This document shows, piece by piece, positions 7,699 to 15,715 of a DNA stretch of 64,000 nt (positions are counted from its first letter, which is position 1; each line of letters starts with the position of its first letter). The DNA is from Cellulosimicrobium sp. ES-005 (GTDB lineage Bacteria; Actinomycetota; Actinomycetes; Actinomycetales; Cellulomonadaceae). Both the position numbers and the translations under genes were made by a program. The stretch is taken from NCBI RefSeq assembly GCF_040448685.1, contig NZ_CP159290.1, positions 310,001-374,000 on the forward strand, in the 5' to 3' direction. The notes under the pieces were generated by a model. That model had not been told where the DNA came from and did no database searches. It saw only the letters and a program-made list of their open reading frames with translations.

Positions 7699-9777
7699 TC
7701 AGGACTCGGTGGTGCCGTCCTGGGTCGTGGTGCCGTCCTGGGTGCCCGGGCGACCCCCGCCGGTCCGGCCGCCCATGCCGCCGCCGGTCCACTCGCCCGC
7801 GACGGCGGTCACCGCGCCCGCGGGGGTGGTCACCGTGTAGGTCTCGCCGGCCGTCACGTCGGGAGTGGAGACGACGACGTTCGCGGTGTCCTTGGTGACT
7901 GCGTACTCCGTGAGGACGGTGCCGTCGGCGGTCGTGACGGTGACGGTGTCGCCGGCGCTCGCGGACACGTCCGCCGCGAGCCAGCCCTGCTCCGAGTCGG
8001 TCGACGGCACGACGACCATGCCCGCGCTGCCCGCCGCGACGAGCGAGCCGCCGCTGATCGTGAACGTGCCGTTGACGTCCAGAGCGCCGTTGCCGTCGTT
8101 CGTCGGACCCTGGACGACAATCTCGCCGCCCGTGACGGTGAGCGAGCCGTTCGAGTCGATCCCGTCGCCGCCCGCGTCGACGGTGAGGGTGCCGCCGGAG
8201 ATCGTCAGCGTCGAGCCGTCGTCGGTGTCCATGCCGCCACCCATGCCGCCGCCCGCGCCACCGGGGCCGCCCGGGGGCATCTCCGTGCCGTCGGGGAGCT
8301 CGCCGCCCTGCGGGGGCTCCGGCATCTGGCCGTCGGACGGCATCTCCGGCGGCGTGCCGCCGGCCGCGGCGCCGTCCGGAGGCTCGGGCATCGTGCCGTC
8401 CGCGGACGCGAGCGCGTTCCCGTCAGGCGCCGACCCGGCCGCGGCGTCGCCGCCCGTGGAGCCGGCCGAGGCGTCGCCGTCCGTCGCGCCGTCGGCACTC
8501 GTCGCGCCGTCGGTCCCGGTCGCCGTGTCGTCGGCGGTCGAGCCGATGGTCGCGTTGAGGCCGTCGTCGCTCGCCGTCACGTCGACGTCGCCGCCCGAGA
8601 TCGTGATGGCCGCGCCCTCGATGCCCTCGACGGACGTCGTGACGGCGAGGTCCCCACCCGAGACGGTGACGTCGCCGTCGGCGTGCACGCCGTCGTCGCC
8701 CGACGACAGCTCGACCGTCCCGCCCGAGACGGACACGGAGCCGTTCGAGTGCAGCGCGTCGTCGGCGGCGTCGACCGTGACCGACGCGTCGTCACCGACC
8801 ACGACGCCGACGTCGCCCTTGAGGCCCTTCGCGGAGGCGTCCTCGGCGACGGTCGCGCCGGCGCCGCCCGCGGCGGTCACGGCCAGCGTCCCGCCGGAGA
8901 CGATGACGTCGGTGACCGCCTGCACGCCGTCGTCGCCCGACGCGACGGCGATCGACCCGCCGCGCACATCGACGAACCCGAGGGTCTCGTCGCCGTCCTC
9001 GGTCGACTTGAGCCCGTCCTTCGCGGCGGTGACGTCGAGGGTGCCGCCCGTGACGACGAGGTAGTCCTTGCCGCGGATCCCGTCGTCGCCCGCGTCGACG
9101 GTGAGGTCACCGCCCGCGATGACGAGCCCGTCCTGGGAGACGATGCCGTCGTTCCCGTGCGACGTCACGCTGAGCGCGCCGTCGCCGCCGATCACGAGGT
9201 CGGCCGTCGAGAACAGCGCGCCGTCGGGCTCGCCGTCGGCGTCCTGGGCGGAGTACGTCTCGGCGTCGGTGAGGCTGCTGGTGGAGCCGTCGGCGAGGAT
9301 CACGGCGACCTTCTCCGCGTCCTGCACGGTCACGGCGGCGTTCGTCGTCGCGGTGATGTCCGCACCGTCGAGGACGAGCTGGACGAGCCCGTCCTCCGCG
9401 GTGTCCACGACGACCTGCCCTTCCAGCGTGCCGCTGAGCACGTACGTGCCGGGGGCGGTGATCGTGACGGCCGAGCCGTCGACGGTCACGCCGTCGCCGT
9501 CCGCCGTGGCGGTGTCGCCGTCCAGCGCGACGGTCACCGCGGAGGACGCGTCGTACGCGAGATCGGCGTCGTCCACCGTCACCTCGGTGTTGCCGGCGCG
9601 GGCCTCGTCGGGGGTCAGCCCGGCGACGGCGTCCGAGACGACGCTCGCGGTGGTCGTCGCGTTCGTGTCGGTCGAGGCGGTGTCGGTGGTCGCGCTGCTC
9701 CCCAGCACGGAGCAGCTCGCGAGGACGGCGGCCGCCGCGGCGGCGGCCAGGGTGGTCAGGGGTCGGCGGATGCGCAT
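7699..9777 (-). CDS. Cthe_2159-like (DUF4353) carbohydrate-binding lipoprotein
   Basis: 692 residues. MRIRRPLTTLAAAAAAAVLASC is a lipoprotein signal (lipidated Cys22). A long beta-helix-like region follows with recurrent units such as ITISGGDVDVTASDDGLNA and VTVSGGDLAV: SGGxxxVxxxDDG repeated about ten times. This is typical of the DUF4353 / Cthe_2159 family, calcium-binding parallel beta-helix proteins that bind polysaccharide. Residues about 490-590 form a Pro/Glu/Met/Gly-rich linker, then the beta-helix resumes. ATG 9777 is the operon-consistent start and overlaps the stop region of the VTC-fold gene by 1 nt. The ligand here is unknown. Confidence 0.85.
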   Translation of the reverse strand: MRIRRPLTTLAAAAAAAVLASCSVLGSSATTDTASTDTNATTTASVVSDAVAGLTPDEARAGNTEVTVDDADLAYDASSAVTVALDGDTATADGDGVTVDGSAVTITAPGTYVLSGTLEGQVVVDTAEDGLVQLVLDGADITATTNAAVTVQDAEKVAVILADGSTSSLTDAETYSAQDADGEPDGALFSTADLVIGGDGALSVTSHGNDGIVSQDGLVIAGGDLTVDAGDDGIRGKDYLVVTGGTLDVTAAKDGLKSTEDGDETLGFVDVRGGSIAVASGDDGVQAVTDVIVSGGTLAVTAAGGAGATVAEDASAKGLKGDVGVVVGDDASVTVDAADDALHSNGSVSVSGGTVELSSGDDGVHADGDVTVSGGDLAVTTSVEGIEGAAITISGGDVDVTASDDGLNATIGSTADDTATGTDGATSADGATDGDASAGSTGGDAAAGSAPDGNALASADGTMPEPPDGAAAGGTPPEMPSDGQMPEPPQGGELPDGTEMPPGGPGGAGGGMGGGMDTDDGSTLTISGGTLTVDAGGDGIDSNGSLTVTGGEIVVQGPTNDGNGALDVNGTFTISGGSLVAAGSAGMVVVPSTDSEQGWLAADVSASAGDTVTVTTADGTVLTEYAVTKDTANVVVSTPDVTAGETYTVTTPAGAVTAVAGEWTGGGMGGRTGGGRPGTQDGTTTQDGTTES

Positions 9778-10661
9778 CAGAGGCTCCTGTCGTCGTGCCC
9801 GGGGGTGCGGGCGGGAGGGGTCGTGGTCCCCGCGGGCGCGGTCGCGTCGGGGGAGGGGGAGAGGTGGCGGCGGATCACGCGGCGCCACGGGCCGTCGGGA
9901 AGGTCGGGGCGCAGGAGCGCCAGACCGGTGCCGTACTTGGAGATCCGCTCGGGCCGGTGGCCGTGCCGCCACAGCAGGCGGTCGAGGTCGGACGGCGTGG
10001 AGCCGCCCTTGGTCTCGACGACCACCAGGTGCGGGACGGTCCACGTGAGCGGCGCGTGCGCGCCCGGCTGGTCGAGCTCCCACGTGAGGCCCGTGTCGAC
10101 GGTGGCGCGCGCGGCGCCGTCGGCCCGGGGGAGCAGGAGCGTCGTGCGGCGGTACCGCGACACGAGGCCGGGCGCGAGCGCGTGCTCCGGCACGCCCTCG
10201 ATGCCCTCGGCCGCGAGCGTGCGGCCCACGAACGTGCGGTCGGCGCCGAGCGCCGTCGGGCACCCGTCGTGCGCGACGCGCTGCTTGAGCGTCGTGCCGC
10301 GCGCCGCCCGGGTCTTGACCTCGAGGAAGCTCGCGCCCGAGTCCAGGTAGGTCCGCGTGCGGACCTTGAACCGCCGGCGGCGCCGCGTCGCGGTGAGGCG
10401 GAACGACGCGAGGTCGGGGGTGTCGAAGTACACCGACTCGTACGCCGCGCTGCGCGCGCCGTCGATCTCGAGGACCCGCGCACCGGTCGTCGGGGCGAGG
10501 GCAGCGAGGACAGTGAGTGCGTCATCGACCGGCAGGACGTACTTGCGGTCGACCCGGGTGAGCAGCGCGGCCGCGTCCACGAGCTTGTCCAGGCCGACGC
10601 CGTCGAGCGGGTAGAGGACGGCGCGGACGCGGTCGTCGGCCGTCACGGTCCGGGGGCTCAC
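9777..10661 (-). CDS. VTC-domain (polyphosphate-polymerase-fold) protein
   Basis: 294 residues with the tunnel-enzyme signature of the VTC domain. Visible motifs are LLTRVDRKYVLP, YESVYFDTPDLASFRLTATRRRRRFKVRTRTYLDSGASFLEVKTR, LVSRYRRTTLLL, HLVVVETKGG and RISKYGTGLALL, supplying the basic residues and glutamates that line the tunnel in yeast Vtc4. Bacterial members commonly sit beside DUF4956 membrane proteins, as here. The 3' end meets the lipoprotein start (9777), and the start overlaps the DUF4956 gene end by 4 nt, so translation is coupled. Whether it makes polyphosphate or another polymer cannot be told. Confidence 0.9.
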   Translation of the reverse strand: MSPRTVTADDRVRAVLYPLDGVGLDKLVDAAALLTRVDRKYVLPVDDALTVLAALAPTTGARVLEIDGARSAAYESVYFDTPDLASFRLTATRRRRRFKVRTRTYLDSGASFLEVKTRAARGTTLKQRVAHDGCPTALGADRTFVGRTLAAEGIEGVPEHALAPGLVSRYRRTTLLLPRADGAARATVDTGLTWELDQPGAHAPLTWTVPHLVVVETKGGSTPSDLDRLLWRHGHRPERISKYGTGLALLRPDLPDGPWRRVIRRHLSPSPDATAPAGTTTPPARTPGHDDRSL

Positions 10662-11452
10662 GCGCGCGCCTCGGTCCGCTCGGGCCGGGCTGCCGGGCCG
10701 GGCGTCGTGGCCGCTGCCGGGCTCGGCGGCGTCGGCGCGATCGCCGGGGCGACCGGCGCGAAGGGCGCCGCCTCGTGCGAGGCTCGGAGTGCGCCGTCGG
10801 GCACGGGGAGGGGCGCGGCGGCCGCCGGGGCAGGAGCCGGCGTGGCACGACGGCCGGTGCGCGGCTCGGTGTAGCGGACGTCCACCCAGGTGGTGTCGTT
10901 GACGAGGTCGAGGCGCTGCACGCTCACGCCACGGACCTCCGCGCCGAGCAGCTCCTCCAGGTGGCGGGTGAGCTCGGCGCGGTCGGTGAGGGCGCGGTCG
11001 ACGACGACGTTCTGGCTGTGCGCACGGCGCAGGACCCGCGGGTGGTCGACGACGGCCATCACGCCGACGACGAGCGCCGTGCCCGCGAGGGACAGCCAGC
11101 CGGTCGTCGCGCCGAGGCCGCCGAGGAGGCCCAGCGCGAGAGCAGCGAAGTAGTAGGCGACCTCGGTCTGGGACAGCTCGGTCGAGCGGAGCCGGATGAT
11201 CGACAGGACCCCGAAGAGCCCGAGCCCCAGCCCGGCGCCCACGTTGCTCGTCGCGAGCGTCGCCGCGACCGCGAGCACCCCCACGTTGACGCCGAGGTAC
11301 GCGACCACGAGGTCGCGTCGCCGGTGACGCGGGAAGTAGAGGCCGAACGCGAGGACGGTGACCGCGACGAGGTCGACGAGGTACAGGACGGGCTGGGACA
11401 CGAGGCCTCCGGGTGCCGGGGCGCTGGGCGCCGTGGTCGAGGACGTTCCCAT
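10658..11452 (-). CDS. DUF4956 family membrane protein
   Basis: First gene of the VTC operon. After the N-terminus come about five hydrophobic segments (PVLYLVDLVAVTVLAFGLYF, VVAYLGVNVGVLAVAATLAT, GLGLGLFGVLSIIRLRS, VAYYFAALALGLLGG, LAGTALVVGVMAVV), then a cytosolic domain (HLEELLGAEVRGVSVQRLDLVNDTTWVDVRY) and an Ala/Pro-rich tail. LFGVLSIIRLRSTELSQTEVAYYF is the conserved DUF4956 core. The ATG at 11452 was chosen; a GTG at 11401 preceded by CGGAGG is a credible alternative. Confidence 0.87.
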   Translation of the reverse strand: MGTSSTTAPSAPAPGGLVSQPVLYLVDLVAVTVLAFGLYFPRHRRRDLVVAYLGVNVGVLAVAATLATSNVGAGLGLGLFGVLSIIRLRSTELSQTEVAYYFAALALGLLGGLGATTGWLSLAGTALVVGVMAVVDHPRVLRRAHSQNVVVDRALTDRAELTRHLEELLGAEVRGVSVQRLDLVNDTTWVDVRYTEPRTGRRATPAPAPAAAAPLPVPDGALRASHEAAPFAPVAPAIAPTPPSPAAATTPGPAARPERTEARA

Positions 11453-11596
11453 TCCGCCGGAGGAGCCTGTGCGGTCGCTGTGGAGGGCACAGGCCGCGTG
11501 TATGAGTCCCGTTCCGCGGGGCATCGCGTCGAGGTCACGCGGGCCGCCGCGGCGCTCGCGGCCTCGTGACCGGGGTCACGGCGAGGGAACGAGCCG

Positions 11597-11615
11597 TGAT
11601 GTTAGCCTCACCTAA
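11597..11615 (+). promoter_or_regulatory. DtxR/IdeR iron box
   Basis: TGATGTTAGCCTCACCTAA matches the 19-bp DtxR/IdeR consensus at 16 positions by eye. It lies 20 nt before the ATG of the siderophore-interacting protein, so iron-loaded DtxR/IdeR should block transcription there. Function of the two downstream genes supports the call. Confidence 0.8.
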
Positions 11616-11635
11616 GTCACCGACGAGAGGTTGTC

Positions 11636-12475
11636 ATGTCGACCACCACCGCGCCCGCGCCGCGGCGCGCCCGCCCCCAGACCGTCCTCGAGGTCCTCGA
11701 GACCGCGTGGCTCTCCCCGCACCTCGTGCGGGTCGTGGCAGGGGGCGAGGGGTTCGCCGCGTTCACCACGAACGAGCACACCGACAAGTACGTCAAGATC
11801 ATCTTCGCCAAGCCCGAGCTCGGGCTGGAGCCGCCCTACGACGTCGCGGCGCTGCGCGAGACGCTCGCGCCCGAGGACCTGCCCGTGACCCGCACATACA
11901 CGGTGCGGTGGGTCGACGAGGCGGCGCAGCGCCTCGCGATCGACTTCGTCGTGCACGGCGACGAGGGCCTCGCCGGGCCGTGGGCCGCGCGCGCGAAGCC
12001 CGGCGACCGCATCGTCTTCTCCGGCCCCGGCGGCGGGTACGCGCCCGACCCCGACGCCGACTGGCACCTGCTCGCGGGCGACGACTCCGCGCTCCCCGCG
12101 ATCGCCGCCGCGCTCGAGGCCATGCCGCGCGACGCCGTCGGGCACGCCGTGCTGGAGGTCGGCACCGAGGCGGACCGGCTCCCGCTCGAGGCGCCCGACG
12201 GCGTCGAGGTCACCTGGGTGCTGCGCGGCGACGCGCCCGCCGGGACGACGACGCTCCTGCCCGACGCCGTCGCCGACCTCGCGTGGCGCGAGGGCCGCGT
12301 GCACGTCTTCGCGCACGGCGAGCGCGAGGCCATGAAGGCCCTGCGCCGCGTGTTCGCGGAGCGCGGCGTCCCCCGCGCCGACCTGTCGCTCTCCGGCTAC
12401 TGGGCCTACGGCCGCGCGGAGGACCGCTTCCAGGCGGAGAAGCGCGAGCCCGTCGGCAAGATCTTCGAGGACTGA
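11636..12475 (+). CDS. Siderophore-interacting protein (FAD-dependent ferric-siderophore reductase)
   Basis: 279 residues of the ViuB/SIP family. The FAD-binding motif is PVTRTYTVRWVDEAAQRLAIDFVVHGDEGLAGPWAARAKPGD (RTYTxR plus the HGxxGPA region). SGPGGGYAPDPDADWHLLAGDDSALPAI and the C-terminal SGYWAYGRAED match the SIP domain. It releases iron from imported siderophores in the cytoplasm. It is preceded by a DtxR-type box and followed 8 nt later by the matching uptake lipoprotein gene, forming an iron-acquisition pair. Confidence 0.95.
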   Translation: MSTTTAPAPRRARPQTVLEVLETAWLSPHLVRVVAGGEGFAAFTTNEHTDKYVKIIFAKPELGLEPPYDVAALRETLAPEDLPVTRTYTVRWVDEAAQRLAIDFVVHGDEGLAGPWAARAKPGDRIVFSGPGGGYAPDPDADWHLLAGDDSALPAIAAALEAMPRDAVGHAVLEVGTEADRLPLEAPDGVEVTWVLRGDAPAGTTTLLPDAVADLAWREGRVHVFAHGEREAMKALRRVFAERGVPRADLSLSGYWAYGRAEDRFQAEKREPVGKIFED

Positions 12476-12483
12476 GGAGTCCC

Positions 12484-13497
12484 ATGCACCGCACCACCCT
12501 GCGCCGCGCGCTCGCGGCGACGTCCGCGCTCGCCGTCCTCACGCTCGCCGCGTGCTCGTCCGGGGACGGCTCGGGCGACGCCGCGCCGTCGGGCAGCGCG
12601 AGCGCCGACGGCGCCGCGGACGCCTTCCCCGTGACGATCCCCACCGCGTTCGGGGACGTCGAGATCCCCGAGGCGCCGGAGCGCGTCGTCGCCCTGGGCT
12701 GGGGCGACGCCGAGACCGCGCTCGCGCTCGGCGTCCAGCCCGTCGGGGCGAGCGACTGGCTCGCGTTCGGCGGCGACGGCGTCGGCCCCTGGCTCGACGG
12801 CGCGTACGACGAGTCGCCCGAGATCATCGGGACGCTCGAACCCTCGTACGAGCAGATCGCCGTGCTCGACCCCGACGTCATCCTCGACGTGAAGTCGTCC
12901 GGCGACCCCGAGCGGTACCAGCGGCTCTCCGAGATCGCCCCGACCGTCGCGATCCCCGAGGGCGGCGAGGCCTATCTCACGCCCATGGAGGACCAGGTCG
13001 GGATGATCGCCGCCGCGCTCGGGCGCAGCGAGGCTGGCGACGAGCTGCTCGCCGAGGTCGACGACGCGTTCGCCGCCGCGCGCGACGAGCACCCCGAGTT
13101 CGCGGGCAAGACCGCCGTCATCGGGTCGTACTGGGCCGAGGGCTTCGGTGCGTACGTCTCGACGTCCAGCCGCGGCGAGTTCATGCAGGGACTCGGTTTC
13201 GAGACGAAGCCCGAGATCGACGACGCCGCCGGCGAGGAGTTCTCCGCGAACCTCGGCACCGAGAACGTCGACCTGCTCGACGCCGACCTCACCGTCATCC
13301 AGCCCATCGGCTTCACCGCCGCGGACGTCGAGGCGCTCCCGATCTTCCAGACCGTGCCGTCCGTCGCCGACGGTCGGTACGTCGTGTTCGACGACAAGGA
13401 CCTCTCCAACGCCTTCTCGCTCGGCACGCCCACGGCCGTGATCTACGCGATCGACAACGTCACGCCGCTGTTCGCGGACGCGCTCGGCGGGTCGTGA
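12484..13497 (+). CDS. Iron-siderophore ABC transporter substrate-binding lipoprotein
   Basis: 337 residues. MHRTTLRRALAATSALAVLTLAAC gives a lipobox with Cys24, followed by a Ser/Gly/Ala linker. The body has the class III (FecB/FepB/FhuD) two-lobe pattern: IPEAPERVVALGWGDAETALALGVQPVGASDW, EPSYEQIAVLDPDVILD, RLSEIAPTVAIPEG, and a long helix joining the lobes. No permease or ATPase gene follows, so those must be elsewhere. Same iron-regulated transcript as the reductase upstream. Confidence 0.93.
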   Translation: MHRTTLRRALAATSALAVLTLAACSSGDGSGDAAPSGSASADGAADAFPVTIPTAFGDVEIPEAPERVVALGWGDAETALALGVQPVGASDWLAFGGDGVGPWLDGAYDESPEIIGTLEPSYEQIAVLDPDVILDVKSSGDPERYQRLSEIAPTVAIPEGGEAYLTPMEDQVGMIAAALGRSEAGDELLAEVDDAFAAARDEHPEFAGKTAVIGSYWAEGFGAYVSTSSRGEFMQGLGFETKPEIDDAAGEEFSANLGTENVDLLDADLTVIQPIGFTAADVEALPIFQTVPSVADGRYVVFDDKDLSNAFSLGTPTAVIYAIDNVTPLFADALGGS

Positions 13498-13595
13498 CGG
13501 TGGGCCTCCGGGCGTCGGATCGGGCGGTCTGACCGGCCGATTCGGTGTCCGGGGGTCTGACCAGGTATCCTTCCTGGGCCGGGTTTCCCGGCGAA

Positions 13596-13685
13596 GGTAG
13601 CGTGTCCGAGTGGCCTAAGGAGCACGCCTCGAAAGCGTGTGTGGGTGAAAGTCCACCGTGAGTTCGAATCTCACCGCTACCGCCA
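13596..13685 (+). tRNA. tRNA-Ser (anticodon CGA), CCA encoded
   Basis: Acceptor arms GGTAGCG (13596-13602) and CGCTACC (13675-13681), discriminator G and an encoded CCA at 13683-13685. The anticodon stem CACGC/GCGTG holds loop CTCGAAA, anticodon CGA. There is a long class II variable arm, and the T arm has GTTCGAATC. It adjoins the degraded integrase and is the likely integration site of the island that follows. Confidence 0.95.
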
Positions 13686-13688
13686 CCC

Positions 13689-13730
13689 GAAGGGCCCCGC
13701 CCGCGAGATTCCGCGGCTGCGGGGCCCTTC
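13689..13730 (+). terminator. tRNA-Ser terminator
   Basis: GAAGGGCCCCGC (13689-13700) pairs perfectly with GCGGGGCCCTTC (13719-13730), followed by GTCGT. Placed directly after the tRNA gene. Confidence 0.8.
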
Positions 13731-13751
13731 GTCGTACCCGGCCGTCCGTTC

Positions 13752-14480
13752 TCACTCAGACTTGTGCTGCGGGCCGTCGACCGTGGCCTCCTGGACGAGC
13801 TGGTCGATGACGACCCGCAGATCCGGGGCGACATGCGTGCACTTCAGCTAGCGCGGGACGGTCGTCCGCCCTTGCAGGCGTGGCCGAGCAGCGCCGCCGC
13901 GTTGCCGATCATCGTCAAATTCACGACCTGCGTCGCCACGGTCGGGCGAAAATCGTGCGGGGTCACCGTGGTGCCGATGGAGGCCCGCGCCGCGTCGAGC
14001 GGGTCGAGCACCCGGCTGGAAGAGCGCCGGCCGGCGCGCGTGGACGGAAACTCCAGGGCGTCCACCCGCCGTCCAGGCCGAGGCCCCAGCGCCTCGCGGA
14101 TCGTGGTGACGACTAACGGGGGCGTGATCTTGCGCGCGACGGGTCGGAAACTGGCTTGGGCTGCCGCACGAGCCGACCCTCGGCCCGGACGACGGTCCCG
14201 GACACAGTGAGCGTCGGGACCTCGGCGTCGAGGTCGACGGCGACGTCCGCCTCCCGCAGTGCCAGGCACTCACCGAATCGCAATCCGGTGCTAAGCATCG
14301 TGTCGACGATCTGCGGTAAAGGTGTGACGTTGCGACGACCGCGCGTGAGGGCGGGACGGTCCTCCTCTCGCACCCCGCCTTGTGCACCAGCGCGACGTCC
14401 TGGACCCCGAGAGTGCGGACTTTGGCCCGGCGAGGATTGCAGAAGATCACCCGTCGCGGACCGGGTCGCCCATGGGATCC
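13752..14480 (-). pseudogene. Tyrosine recombinase (integrase) remnant
   Basis: Reading on the minus strand through several frames recovers an actinophage-type integrase C-terminal half. In order: RTLGVQDVALVHKA; STGLRFGECLALREADV with the first catalytic Arg; VSGTVVRAEGRLVRQPKPVSD; a frame change; ITPPLVVTTIREALG; TVTPHDFRPTVATQV (HxxR box); AALLGHA. After another shift comes TTVPR, a TAG stop, then LKCTHVAPDLRVVIDQLVQEA and a stop at 13752. The TAG (13850-13848) sits where the catalytic tyrosine is expected. At least two frameshifts and one stop make it inactive. The position beside tRNA-Ser supports an old integration event. Confidence 0.8.
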
Positions 14481-14629
14481 CGTTGCTGGCCTATGCCTGG
14501 CTCTATACGCTGGCGCCAGCGTGAGCCCTATTGATGCGAAACCACATACTATGGATAGGCGCGATATCTTTGCAGCGGCACGTCCATTCATAACGCCGTT
14601 AGTCTGGTCGGACGCGTAGCGCGCACGCT

Positions 14630-15715
14630 CTAAGGCTTGCTCGATGCACGCCGAGACCTATCTTGCACCAGTTTTCTCCAAGTTGCCACGAGGCGGGAGT
14701 CGTCGTCGCTAACAATACGCATGTGCGCGATTCGGTTGCGAATCGGAACTATCTGCGTTCGGAGACTCGCCCAGTGATGCGGTTCGAGACCAAGGCCTCC
14801 CAGTTCGTGTCGTTCGCGCAGGTCGAGAAGTTCGGTTGTTGTCAGCCACTCAAGCGGATCGCGAAGATCTGACAGTCGATTCGCGCGGGGCTGCGAATCC
14901 TTTTGGGCGCGCTCGATCACAGACTTGGCGAGTTCGCCGTCAAGACACGACTCGCGCCAGGCGTCCATCATTCGCTCGACGAGCGCACGACGCACCATGT
15001 TTCGAAGCATTCGCTCGAGCCGCCAGAGCTCGGAGAAGGTGTCAGGGACCGCGGCGCGCGACATCACCGTCTCCGCGGAAACCAGCGCGACCGCTCTGCG
15101 AAGATCCCTAAATCCGCCTGGGTTGCTCCAACTGGCTGCGTTGTCGTTGGTCGCGACAAGGCGTGCGCCCCGTAACGCCTCCAGGTCGGGCTTCGAGAGC
15201 GCAGCCAAGGCATCCAAAGGCGCAAGTTGCGATTCCCAAAGGGCAGTACTTAGTGCCAAAAGCGTGCGGTCCCCCAACTCCGAGACACAGTGGCGAAGAT
15301 GCTCCTCGGGGTCATCGTCGTGAACGCTCTCAACCGATAGCGTTGGGAACAGTTGCTTCGCATCGGAGACAACGTCGCTTCCCACCGTGTCGGGAAAAGC
15401 AGTCTTTGGCGACCGAGAGATCAGGGCAAAATAGTGTCCTGAGGCGGCCTCGCGCATGATCCGTTCGCGAAGGGGTCCTAATTGGTCACCACGGCCGACC
15501 GCCAGTTCCTCCATCCGGTCGACAAAAATCCAGGATTCCTGAGTTTCATCGTCGTTCGAGAGAAAGGCACGCGCCGAAATGTGTCGACCCGGGAGTTCTT
15601 CGACCTGCGCTCGGAAATCGTCCGATGCATGCCCGAACTGCAGAAATACGATGGAGAACTGTTCCATCGTACGAGGGAGAGCAGAGACCCAAGTGCTCGC
15701 AGATGGTGCCGTCAC
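14630..15715 (-). CDS. HEPN-motif protein, second gene of the island operon
   Basis: 361 residues, function unassigned. Residues about 17-125 are an unrecognised domain (FSIVFLQFGHASDDF, ALISRSPKTAFPDTVGSDVV). Residues about 225-355 look like a HEPN helical domain: helix ELWRLERMLRNMVRRALVERM, DPLEWLTTTELLDL, and the motif RNRIAH (residues 326-331), matching the Rx4-6H signature of HEPN ribonucleases. The GTG start at 15715 overlaps the upstream ATPase stop as GTGA and has GGAG at proper spacing, so the two are translationally coupled. Codon use is visibly more A/T-rich than the core genome. RNase activity is an inference from the motif. Confidence 0.8.
   Translation of the reverse strand: MTAPSASTWVSALPRTMEQFSIVFLQFGHASDDFRAQVEELPGRHISARAFLSNDDETQESWIFVDRMEELAVGRGDQLGPLRERIMREAASGHYFALISRSPKTAFPDTVGSDVVSDAKQLFPTLSVESVHDDDPEEHLRHCVSELGDRTLLALSTALWESQLAPLDALAALSKPDLEALRGARLVATNDNAASWSNPGGFRDLRRAVALVSAETVMSRAAVPDTFSELWRLERMLRNMVRRALVERMMDAWRESCLDGELAKSVIERAQKDSQPRANRLSDLRDPLEWLTTTELLDLRERHELGGLGLEPHHWASLRTQIVPIRNRIAHMRIVSDDDSRLVATWRKLVQDRSRRASSKP

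Noticed and set aside
7052-7840. 262-residue frame after the IS110 gene
   Set aside because: Crosses the terminator and the 3' end of the lipoprotein gene on the other strand; composition is Arg/Pro-rich with no motif.
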